This document shows positions 13,190 to 22,033 of a stretch of 64,000 nucleotides of DNA, in pieces (within the stretch, counting starts at the first letter, position 1; each line of letters starts with the position of its first letter). Under the pieces are notes generated by a model. That model saw only the letters and a program-made list of their open reading frames with translations, had not been told where the DNA came from and made no database searches. This stretch comes from Chamaelirium japonicum. Taxonomy: Eukaryota; Streptophyta; Magnoliopsida; Liliales; Melanthiaceae. Where the stretch lies: NCBI GenBank assembly GCA_947650365.1, contig CANTAL010000026.1, positions 1,550,001 to 1,614,000 of the forward strand, in the 5' to 3' direction. The translations under genes were made by a program, and so were the position numbers.

Positions 13190-14300
13190 TCTTATTGCAC
13201 ACGATGGTCGAATAGGGAGTTCTAGTCATTTGCGACCTCCACCCGGTAGGCTACGGGCACCAACCGCGGGTGGTCTGCGCCGAGAGCTTTGACTGTCAGT
13301 ACTTCACAAACGTTGGGCGGGCCGGGAGCGTCAGCCACGAGCGATCTCCTTCCGGTGCGAGCTCATCACACGCGATCAGGGTCTACCTCGGGAGAGCTGC
13401 GGGCACCTGCCGCGAGCGGTCTGCGCCGAGAGTTTTGACTCCCAGTATTTCACAAACGCTGGGCGGGCCGGGAGCGTCAGCCACGAGCGATCTCCTTTCG
13501 GTGCGAGCTTGTCACACGTGGTCAGGTTCTGCCTCGGGCGAGCTGCGGGCATCTACCGTGTGCGGTTTGCACCGAGAGCTTTGACTGCCAGTACTCCACA
13601 AACGCCGGGCGGGCCGCGAGCGTCAGCCGCGAGCGATCTCCTTCCGGTGCGAGCTTGTCACACGCGGTCAGGGTCTGCCTCGAGCGAGCTGCAGGCACCT
13701 GCCGTGAGTGGTCTGTGTCGAGAGTTTTGACTCTCAGCATTTCACAAATGCTGGGCGGGCCGGGAGCGTCAGCCACGAGCGATCTCCTTCCGGCGCGAGC
13801 TCATCACGCACGGTCAGGGTCTGCCTCGGGCGAGCTGCGGACACCAGCCTTGGGCGATCTGCGCCTAGAGTTTTGACTCACAGTATTTCACAAACGCTAG
13901 GCGGGCCGGGGGCGTCAGCCACGAGCGATCTCCTTCCGGCGCGAGCTCATCACGCGCGGTCAGGGTTTGCCTCGGGCGAGCTGCGGGCACCTGCCGTGAG
14001 CGGTCTGCGCCGTGAGTTTTGACTCTCAGTATTCCACAAACGCTGGGCAGGCCGGGAGCGTCAGCCATGAGCGATCTCCTTCCGGTGTGAGCTTGTCACA
14101 CGCGGTCAGGGTCTGCCTCGGGCGAGCTGCGGGCATCTGCCGTGTGCGGTCTGCGCCGAGAGCTTTGACTGCCAGTATTCCACAAACGCCGGGCGGGCCG
14201 CGAGCGTCAGCCGCGAGCGATCTCCTTCCGGTGCGAGCTTGTCACATGCGGTCAGGGTCTGCTTCGGGCGAGCTTGGGCACCAGCCGTGGACGATCTTGT
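13190..14300. repeat. 146-bp tandem repeats in the 3' untranslated zone, 7 copies
   Basis: A landmark word TCAGCCACGAGCGATCTCC (or a one- to two-base variant) recurs at 13331, 13477, 13623, 13769, 13915, 14061 and 14207, an exact 146-bp period. Copy 2 has only two landmark words in this zone, about 95 bp apart, so the array expanded in one lineage. Tat elements are known for a hypervariable, repeat-forming region between pol and the 3' LTR. Open frames here (65-105 aa) follow the repeat and are not taken as genes. Confidence 0.93.
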
Positions 14301-14604
14301 GACTTGGGTATCGCACCAAATCTCCAACGGTCGCTTCACCTTAAATGCGGCGCGAGGCTCGATGCTGATACAGCGAATCTCATCATGAGATCCCGATCGG
14401 TGCAAGACATGTGTCTCCTCCTCATTCGCTCTTCTTTTGTCAGTAAATGACAGTGTCGGCGCCGGCGCAGCCTTTTCCACGCGTGGTCCACATGGCGCTC
14501 GACGATTGGAAAGAAGCGAGCTGTCGCTTCGATTGCCGTCACGTCGCCTCGTCGCGCGCGCTCGGGCATTAACTGCGGCTCGATTCACCTGCCTCTCACC
14601 CGTC
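14301..14604. other. Upstream region of the antisense gene
   Basis: No gene seen. The sequence is conserved with 54200-54506 of copy 2, including an ATGAGATCCCGATCGG-like word (14384-14400 and 54285-54300). Conservation immediately before a TATA box suggests a promoter region for the plus-strand gene. Confidence 0.5.
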
Positions 14605-14611
14605 TATAAAT
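14605..14611 (+). promoter_or_regulatory. TATA box of the antisense gene
   Basis: TATAAAT on the plus strand, 120 bp before the chosen ATG at 14725. Copy 2 keeps TATAAATA at 54507-54514, 94 bp before its ATG, within a shared CCTC...CTATAAAT context. Position and conservation suggest an internal promoter opposite to the LTR promoter. Confidence 0.68.
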
Positions 14612-14724
14612 CGGGGATGGGGGGCGATAATTACCGTCGCGTGAAAATAGCTCTCCCTTCCTTCTTTGCTTTCAGCCCGCCCTGATCACTTTTGCTTCTA
14701 GCTCACCTTAGCCCTTCTGCTCTA

Positions 14725-17246
14725 ATGGCCTCCGCTTCTGACGTTGCTGCTGCTGTTGCTGCCGCTGCTGCCGCCGCTGCCGCCGCCCAAGCCTCTGAGC
14801 CCGCCGCTGAGAGGGCAGTGGTCTGGCTGCAGAACCCGATCGGGGTGCCCGTCGAGGACAGTATCCGGGCGGCGATCGATCTCCCTCGGGAGATCATCGT
14901 CACCGAGATGCCACTCTCGGGGAGGCTGCCCCAGGGCACAGTAGCTTCTGTCGGGCTTCTGTGGTCTGGGCTGCGGTTCCCCCTGAGTCATCTCACCGGG
15001 GAGCTCCTGGAGTTGACGGGGCTTTGCCCCGCCCAGCTCTCAGGAAACTCCTGGGGGATACTCTACGGGCTATCCCAGCTGGAGACCGCCCTGAAGGCGA
15101 GGATCCCACTGAGCTACTTGCTCAAAAAGTGGCTCCTCAAGCCCGGGCCGGTCTTCACCACCGTGGGCTGCGGCTACTTCTACCTCGCCGGGCGGCCTGG
15201 CGAGGTGCTCCCCTTCTCCGCCATTGAGAACAAGGACCGCCACTGGAAGGACCACCCTTTCGTGGCGGTCGACAACTGGCGCGGGCGGCACAGCGGAGTC
15301 CCGGCTCATCCCGGGGTTCCCCCAACGGCGGTCTTCCGGGAGATGGCCCTCTTCCGGGCGGGGAAGAAGAAGTGCATCGCTCCCGACCGGGAGCGATCTC
15401 TGGACGAGGCGTTCCTCCACTACCTCGGAGGGCGGACTCCGGAGAAGATCACTGCTCCAGACTTCGTCTTCCAACTGAAGGACGGGAAGACCGGCGCTAT
15501 TCTGCTGAAGCAGAAGACCGTCCAGAAGAAGAAGGAGGAGGAGATCAGCGCTATTCCGCCGATGCAGAACGTCCCTCCTCCCTCCAAAGAGGCCAGCAAG
15601 GGGGCGGGGAGTTCGGGAGACAATCCTCGCAAGAAGACGGTCCGGAGGCGGGCTTCGCCCATCCGCCTCAACGACCCCGACACCATGGAGATGCTCCACC
15701 AGGGCGAAGCCTCCGCTCCTGCACCACCTCCTCACTCGGACGCCGGCCCAGGTCAGCCACCTGCCCCACCTCCAATAGTTCGCCGCAAGATTCAAATGGT
15801 CGAGCCCGACGACCCAAACATCGACCTCCCGCTAACCATGGCGGAAGTCAAATCCGGGATGGCCCAAATATTAATGGGCTACTTCCTCGGCGATCTGACC
15901 GTTCCTCTCCGTGTAGCAGTGCTGACGCCGGAGATGGAGGCCCACGGGAAGAAGAAGGTAAAGCTCGCGAGGCCCGCGCCTTCGAACGCCCAGACGGAGC
16001 AGCGGCGAAAATCGCTGGAGGAGGCGGGCTTGGACTCGGAGCCAAGCTGGACGGACTCCGGGGAGGAGGTATCAGGCTCCGAGGAGGAAGAGCCTGCTCT
16101 TCAACCTTCCCAGGCGGAGCCTTCCGCTTCCGCCCAAGTGGAGAAGCCCCCGGCTCCACCAGTTCCCGCACCAGGGGAGGGACCGAGCGGGCAGGAGCTT
16201 CCGCCTCCCGCCGCCGTGGCAGGGGTCCAGCAGGGCAAGCCCAACGCCACTGCTGCGACCTCATCGCCGGCGGCAGCTCCCCTCAGGCCTCTCCTTCAGC
16301 AGAAGGCCAGGAGGGAGCGGGCTCCCAGCAGGGCTTGGGGGACTTGGTCTACAGGTCCCCCAGCTTTGTAGACATTGGCTCTGACTCTGAGTCCTTCAGC
16401 TCGGAGCCGGAGGCCAAAGTTGCCAGGGCGGACCCTCCGAGCCCGGCAGCACCCGGAGCGAGCCCGGGGGAGGTACCGGCCCCCACTCCTTCCCCCGGCG
16501 TGCCACCTCCTATCGAAGCTCCGGGGGGTCCCAGCGCGGGCTCCTCTACGGAGGAGGGGAGGGCGCACTATTACGTTCGGCAGCTGTTGGGCCGCAACGT
16601 CTTCGCCCGAGCCCCCCTCGCTTCAATAAGCGAATGCCTGGCCGAGGTACATTTTGCCCTCTCTGACCCTTCCGCCAAAAACGTTGTCTTTCTTTCTAAC
16701 TTTTTCAGCTTCCTTATGCAGGCGGAGAGACAGAGCCAGGCACTGGCCGCGGAGGTCGCTGAGGCCAGGAAGGCGCTGGCCGCCTTGTTCGACGGTTTCC
16801 TTCGGGGGTCTGAGCGCAAGGTGGACGAGCACATCCACGAGCTCCAGCGGGCTTCACAGGCCGGGGCGCTGAAAGAGACGGAAGAGCTTCGGTAGAGGGT
16901 CGCGACCCTAGTGTCGGGCATGGCCGAGCTGAAGGAGGCCCAGCTCAAGACCTCCGACGACCTTCAAAAGGTTGTGGCGGAGCGGGACGAGGCCATCACC
17001 GCCAGAGAGGCCGCTAGGAAGGAGGCGGCTCAACTTCAAGGCGAGGTCGCTGCTCTGAAGACAGAGATCGCCGCCCTGAAGGAGACGCACGCCGAAGGCC
17101 TTCGGGCTCAACAAGGTCGCCTCCAAGCCCAGCTGGACAATCTCCTCAAGAAGGGCGCCCTGGCCGCTGTGGAAAGGTACAAGACCGAGAGGTCGAAGAA
17201 GCGGCGCCGAGGGGACGACAGTGGGGCGGAGCCTAGCAAGCCTTGA
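14725..17246 (+). pseudogene. Antisense accessory gene of Tat element (aORF), copy 1
   Basis: Encodes an alanine-rich N-terminus followed by a globular region of about 200 residues with the words VGLLWSGLRFPLSHL, GILYGLSQLE and HWKDHPFVAVDNW. This resembles the plant 'putative gypsy type transposon' family (Pfam Transposase_28), an assignment made from memory of the family. Then come an acidic Pro/Ser/Glu-rich linker, and after an intron a long Lys/Glu/Ala coiled coil ending in a basic KKRRRGDD tail. The ATG at 14725 is chosen because copy 2 starts at the same place (MAS...). An antisense ORF between pol and the 3' LTR is known in Grande and Retand-type elements; its function is unknown. Damage: a net frameshift near 16280-16310 and a TAG at 16893-16895 where copy 2 has CAG. 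Confidence 0.8.
16647..16721 (+). other. Intron of the antisense gene, copy 1
   Basis: GCCGAG|GT at the donor and ATGCAG|GCGGAG at the acceptor, 75 bp, T-rich before the acceptor. Copy 2 has the same exon ends around a 68-bp intron of different sequence. Exons are conserved and the intron is not. In copy 2 the frame is only kept if the intron is removed. Confidence 0.85.
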
Positions 17247-17699
17247 ACTTGCAGCCTTGTAACTGCTTTTGTAATCTTTTGTCAATCAATGAAATTTTCA
17301 TCCTTTTGAACTCGTCTATGCGTTTCTTTCTCTCTCTTTGTTGCTCATGAGTCCGCTTTAGGAGTTTCGCAGCGATCTCGAGAGCGATACCCCGGGCGAG
17401 GCAACTAATTCGATTCAACCATTTTATTTTAAAACACATGCAAACGAAAAGCTCGGCATGCTCGCTAAAACTCAATAGTCTCTGAGCATGGAAAAAACGA
17501 TAAGCGAACCAAAAGACTAAAAAGTTCCCTACACTCAGAGACCTAAAGCATTTTTATTTTAAAAGGAAACTAATAAGTGCTAGCTGCCCCCTGCCCGGTT
17601 AATTTCCCTCGATGATCCTGTTCGGCGGGCTCGCCCTTTGAGGGGTATGCCAACGCCAGGATGCTTCCGTTCATGGCAGGTGAACGCGAAGGATCCTGG
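17247..17699. other. Convergent 3' flank between antisense gene and pol
   Basis: No gene. Just after the antisense gene there is an AATGAA word at 17288, a weak polyadenylation candidate where copy 2 has a clear AATAAA. On the minus strand an AATAAA lies in the T-rich stretch around 17424-17434, suitable for the gag-pol transcript. Much of the region is conserved with 57150-57670 of copy 2. Confidence 0.5.
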
Positions 17700-17890
17700 T
17701 TAGGTTTAGAGTCCACTAGGCAGCGGACTTCCCCGGGAATCTCAAGGTCACCCACTGGCTGCCTCTGAGGATCCCGGTCTTGCTTTAAGTCCGCACAACG
17801 GCGGACTGCCCCGGGAAGCTCAAGGTCGCCCACTGGCTGCCTCTGAGGATCCCGGTCTTGCTTTAAGTCCGCTCAGCAGCGGACTGTACT
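17700..17890. repeat. 78-bp repeats with hairpins between convergent genes
   Basis: Units start at AGTCC words at 17709, 17788 and 17866. Each contains a short inverted repeat, AGTCCGC... followed by ...GCGGACT, able to form a small hairpin. The same repeats and hairpins occur in copy 2 at about 57670-57860. They lie just beyond the integrase stop, between the ends of two converging genes. Confidence 0.8.
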
Positions 17891-17995
17891 TTACAAATCA
17901 TGCGGGCTCTTGCTGCGCCGAGTTTCCTAGTTAAATTGTTGAAACCTCCATCGTTCATTCATAACCTCTTCAGAAGATGATTTACAAAAATTCCC

Positions 17996-19111
17996 TTAGG
18001 CATAAAACTTGCGAAGGTGCAGAGCGTTCCAAGGTCGCTCTAACAGGTCGCCTCCAGCGGTCATCAACCGGTAAGCCCCCGAGCTTCCTGCCTCGTGTAC
18101 TATGTAGGGGCCTTCCCAGTTCGCCGCGAGCTTCCCTGCATTAGGCTCCTGCGTGTTTGCGAACACCTTTCTCATCACCAGATCGCCGGCCTTGAATGCC
18201 CGATGGCGGACTCTCTTGTCATAGGCGCGCTTCATTTCTTGTCTGTATCCGGCGAGGTGTAGATTGGCGCGCTCTCGTCTTTCTTCGAGCTGATCGAGGG
18301 AGTCAGTGAGCAGAGCGTCATTATCGACCTCCTCTGCAGCGAGCCTTCTTTCAGTGGGCAGCTCGACTTCGATGGGTAGCACAGCTTCACACCCGTAAGT
18401 TAGGCTGAAAGGGGACTCGTTAGTTGAGCGACGTGGAGTAGTGCGATAGGCCCACAAGACTCCATCGAGCTCCTGCTCCCACAATCCTTTTTTCCCTTCC
18501 AGCCTTTTTTTGAGGTTGTCAAGGATCACGCGATTCGTTGCTTCGGCCTGCCCATTGCTTTGAGGGTACCTTGGGGAAGAGAACCTTAGGTCGACTCCAT
18601 ATTCAACACAAAAGCTTCTGATCAAGCGATTGTCGAACTGGTGACCATTGTCGGTGATAAGTACCCGAGGCAGACCGAACCGGCAGAAAATATTCTTCCA
18701 AAGGAAGTCCTTCACTTACTTTTCGCCTATCTTAGCTAGCGGGACCGCTTCCACCCATTTGGTGAAGTAGTCCGTGGCCACTAAGATGAATTTCTTTTGC
18801 CGGGCTGATACGAGGAAAGGTCCCACAATATCTAACCCCCATTGTTGAAACGGCCAGGGGCTCGCAAGAGGATGCAGTTCCTCTGCGGGCATATGATTTG
18901 TCGTGGCGTGCTTCTGGCATTGGATGCAGCTTTGTGCGACCTTCAAGGCATCTTGCTCCAGAGTGGGCCACCAGTATCCTTGCCTCTGAACTTTCGCAGC
19001 TAGAGACTGCCCACCAGCATGGTTTCCCAGCTCGTCAGAGTGAATGCAATTCAGAACTTCTTCGGTCTCCGGGCTCTCGACGCAACGGAGATTTGGCCCG
19101 CCAAAGGATCT
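17996..19111 (-). pseudogene. Integrase of Tat copy 1
   Basis: In pol frame after the second RNase H. An HHCC zinc-binding region (IHSDELGNH ... CIQCQKH) is followed by the DDE catalytic core: first Asp in WGLDIVGPF, second in LITDNG and Glu in SNGQAEATN. A C-terminal region follows with FKAGDLVMRKV and NWEGPYIV (GPY/F-like). The normal end is TAA at 17996-17998. Two private stops break it: TGA at 19112-19114 just before the zinc region and TAA at 18716-18718 within the core. Copy 2 has sense codons at both places, so these are lesions of this copy. Confidence 0.9.
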
Positions 19112-19114
19112 TCA

Positions 19115-21457
19115 AAAAAGGCGATCCCAGTGAATGAGGTAGCGCCCAGTGCATTTCTCCACTCGCCGGGCTTCCTCTCTATCCTCTGGAAGCTCGCCCT
19201 TCTGGAGAAAACAAAGAATGGGGGCGGTCCACCCGCTGGGTGGTACGTCGGTGGAGACTTGGTTAACAGCGGGCTCTATCAGTCGGAGCCGAGACTGGTT
19301 TTGGACCTCGATGAGGATCTGTCGAGCTTCTGATGTTCCCAATAGGGAGGCAGCGTTTGCCAAGGCATCAGCTCGCCTATTATCGGCTCGAGGGATTTGC
19401 TCGAAAGAGATCTTTTCGAATTCTGCGGCCTTGCTCTTTACCAGATCCACATAGCCCGCCATTCGCGCATCCCGGGAGGCAAAATCCTCGTTGATTTGGC
19501 AAATAATTAGCTGGGAATCGCTGAAAACCTTCAAGCATTTGGCGCCTACCTCTTGAGCGAGCTCCAGACCAGCCAGCAACGCCTCATATTCTGCTTCGTT
19601 GTTGGTGGCCGCAAAATCCAGCCGGACTAATTTCTCAAGAATTACCGATTGAGCGATCAGTGCAACCCCAATCCCGGCCCCCAAAGCGTTGGAGGATCCA
19701 TCGACGAATAATTCCCAGCCCGACTCCTCAGAACGCTTAGTTGGAGGAAGCTCGCCTTGGTTGTCCAAGAATCTCGCCTTCCCAGGGTGTGCCTCAGTTG
19801 GCTCATCCTCCTGGTACTGGACCGGTTCTTCTATGGGGAAGTCCGCCAAGAAATCGGCGAGCGCCTGTCCTTTGACAGCAACTCGAGGGACATACTCCAA
19901 ACCATAGGCGGCGAGCTCGGCGGACCAACGGTAGAGCCTGCCGGCTACCGAGGGTCTGGAGAGCGCGCTCTTTAGGGGGTGCTCCGTGATGACCTTGACA
20001 GGGTGCGCCGAGAAGTAGGGGTGGAGCTTTCTCGTGGTAAGGACCAAGGCCAATGCGACCTTCTCGATTGGCCGATATCGGAGCTCGGCGGGAAGCATTG
20101 TGTGGCTTACAAAGTAGACAGGCCGCTCCACCTTTGCTTCTTCCATAACAAGGACCCCGCTCACCGCATTCTTAGTGACCGCGAGGTATACGCCGAGCTC
20201 GACGCCCTCTTTGGGTGCCGCTAAGATCGGCGGGCTCGCCAGGTAGTCCTTGATCTTCTGAAAGGCGTGCTCGCACTTTTCATCCCAACAAATGCTCGCT
20301 CCTTTTCGTAGCAGCTCGAAAAGAGGTCGGCAATTGTCTGAGGATTTGGAGATGAACCGATTTAGCGCGGCGATTCGCCCGCTCAACCTCTGGACCTCCT
20401 GCCGGGTTCTGGGTGCGGGCATTTCGACAAGTGCTCGGATTTGCCCAGGGTCGGCCTCGATCCCCCTGTGGGTGACCAGGTACCCGAGGAATTTCCCGGA
20501 AGTCACCCCGAATGCGCACTTCACCGGATTCAGCCTCATTTGGTACTTTCTCAACACTTCGAAGATTTCGCGGAGGTCGGCGACATGCCCCTCTCGTTCT
20601 CGACTTTTCACCAGGAGGTTGTCTACATAAACTTCGACATTCCTGCCGATCTGACCCTTAAACATCTGAGTGACTAACCTTTGGTAGGTCGCTCCAGCGT
20701 TCTTAAGTCCGAAAGGCATCACGCGATAGCAGAATAGCTTCTGGTAGCCCGCCCCAGAATAGAAAGCGGTCTTCTCTTGATCGTCGACGTGTAGAGGTAT
20801 CTGGTTATACCCTGAATATCCATCCATGAAGGACAGGGCCTGGAACCCGACAGTTGTGTCGACTAGTGCGCCTATTCGTGGAAGTGGAAAACCATCCTTC
20901 GGGCATACCTTATTGAGGTCGGAGAAGTCAATGCACACTCTGACCGCCCCGCTCTTCTTGGGCACTGCCACGATGTTGGAGATCCACTCGGGAAAGTGCA
21001 CCTCGCGAATAAAGCCAGCTCGCTCTAGCTTGTCTATCTCCGCCGCCACTGCAACGGACTTCGCAGCAGGTATGTGCCGAGCTTTCTGCTTGACTGGCGG
21101 GAATTCCTTCATGGTGTGCAGACGATGACAGGCGACCTCTGGGTCAATCCCTGGCATGTCCGCGAAGCTCCAGGCGAACACGTCGCGGTACTCCCTGAGT
21201 ATATTGGTTAGGGCCAGGACCTCGCCCTGGGTTAGCGAGGTCCCGAGACTAACAATCCTCGGCCCATCCTCGCTACCGATGTTGACTTCTTGTAGCGGCT
21301 CGGCAATGGGAAAACTTCCTCTCCGGGACCCTGGTAGGCAGCCTTTCTCCTCGAGCTCAAGATCCACACCGCTCCCACCCGGGGGTGAAGTAGGGGATTT
21401 AAGCGAGGAGACCTCTTTCGGGCTTTGAGGGAGCCCGCTCGAGGTGATCGCTAATTG
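19115..21457 (-). pseudogene. Reverse transcriptase, RNase H and archaeal-type RNase H of Tat copy 1
   Basis: One long open stretch; residue numbers below count from 21367. RT spans about residues 80-300 with FSDLNK, PFGLKNAGATYQR and the active-site box at 247-250. That box reads YVDN instead of YVDD (copy 2 has YVDD), so the catalytic pair is lost. A first RNase H of the Ty3 type follows at about 388-505. A second, archaeal-type RNase H starts at WELFVDGSS, with Asp556, Glu593, Asp617 and Asp667 as the likely DEDD set. Two RNase H domains identify the Tat lineage. The frame continues upstream without another stop to the TAG at 21458, so this part is reached only by reading through that codon. 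It ends at the private TGA at 19112. Confidence 0.92.
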
Positions 21458-21460
21458 CTA
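21452..21460 (-). promoter_or_regulatory. Candidate stop-codon readthrough signal, TAG CAATTA (copy 1)
   Basis: On the minus strand the protease frame ends TCC TAG CAA TTA and continues in the same frame into RT. UAG followed by CARYYA is the established type I readthrough context of tobamoviruses. The stop and its six following bases are identical in copy 2 (62419-62427), whereas the other stops in pol are private to one copy. Function is inferred. Confidence 0.7.
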
Positions 21461-22033
21461 GGAGGGCGCGGGCCTCTTGGCCTCAGCGACCTCAACGTCT
21501 GCAAGGTTAAAGACGTCCTGCTCACACCTGGTTGCAGCGACCTGATCTCCTCGAATCACCACAACCCCTCTGTTGGTGGGAAACTTGAGGGCCTGATGAT
21601 TAGGCAAGGACACCGCTTTCATCTGCCTCAACCAAGGTCGCCCTAGGATGGCATTGACAGCGGACTGCCCATCCACCACCGCGAAGCGGACTTGTCGTAC
21701 CTCCGGGCCCGCCGTTACGGTGAGGGTTATCTCACCTACCACCTTAGCGACCTCGCCAGTGAAACCGGTGAGCGAGCCCGTTGAGGGAGACAAATCGATT
21801 TGTCTCAGTCCCATTCGCTGGAAGGCCGACAAGAACAGGACGTCTACTGCACTTCTCGGGTCAATCAGGACCCGCCTTACTTCAATGTTTGCCATCATAA
21901 GGCGTATGACGAGGGGGTCATTGTGGGGGGTAACGACCCCGGCCATGTCCTCCTCCGAGAACCAAATAAAGTCTCGGGCTTCCACCCTTGGGGTTTGGAG
22001 CAATACAGGGGTCAGAGAAACGGAGAATACCTT
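21461..22033 (-). CDS. Aspartic protease of Tat copy 1
   Basis: Same frame as gag and RT. It contains VRRVLIDPRSAVDVLFLSAF, the flap-side region FAVVDGQSAVNAILGRPWL and the C-terminal motif MKAVSLPNHQALKF, typical of the retropepsin-like domain of Tat elements. The active-site triad reads Asp-Pro-Arg here and Asp-Pro-Gly in copy 2; retropepsins usually have Asp-Ser/Thr-Gly, so copy 1 has lost the glycine and both copies show proline. In the ancestor this domain was joined to gag, since copy 2 has a sense codon (CAG) where copy 1 has TAG at 22034. Confidence 0.85.

Noticed and set aside
12183..14588. Open frames of 70-160 residues in the LTR and 146-bp repeat zone, for example 14106-14588 minus and 13270-13584 plus
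   Set aside because: They follow GC-rich repeats with period 146 or about 22 bp, overlap on both strands and have no counterpart in copy 2 of the same element.
15070..15795. 241-residue minus-strand frame opposite the antisense gene (and 54925-55617 in copy 2)
   Set aside because: A shadow on the strand opposite a conserved coding region with high GC at third positions; its sequence follows the plus-strand protein.
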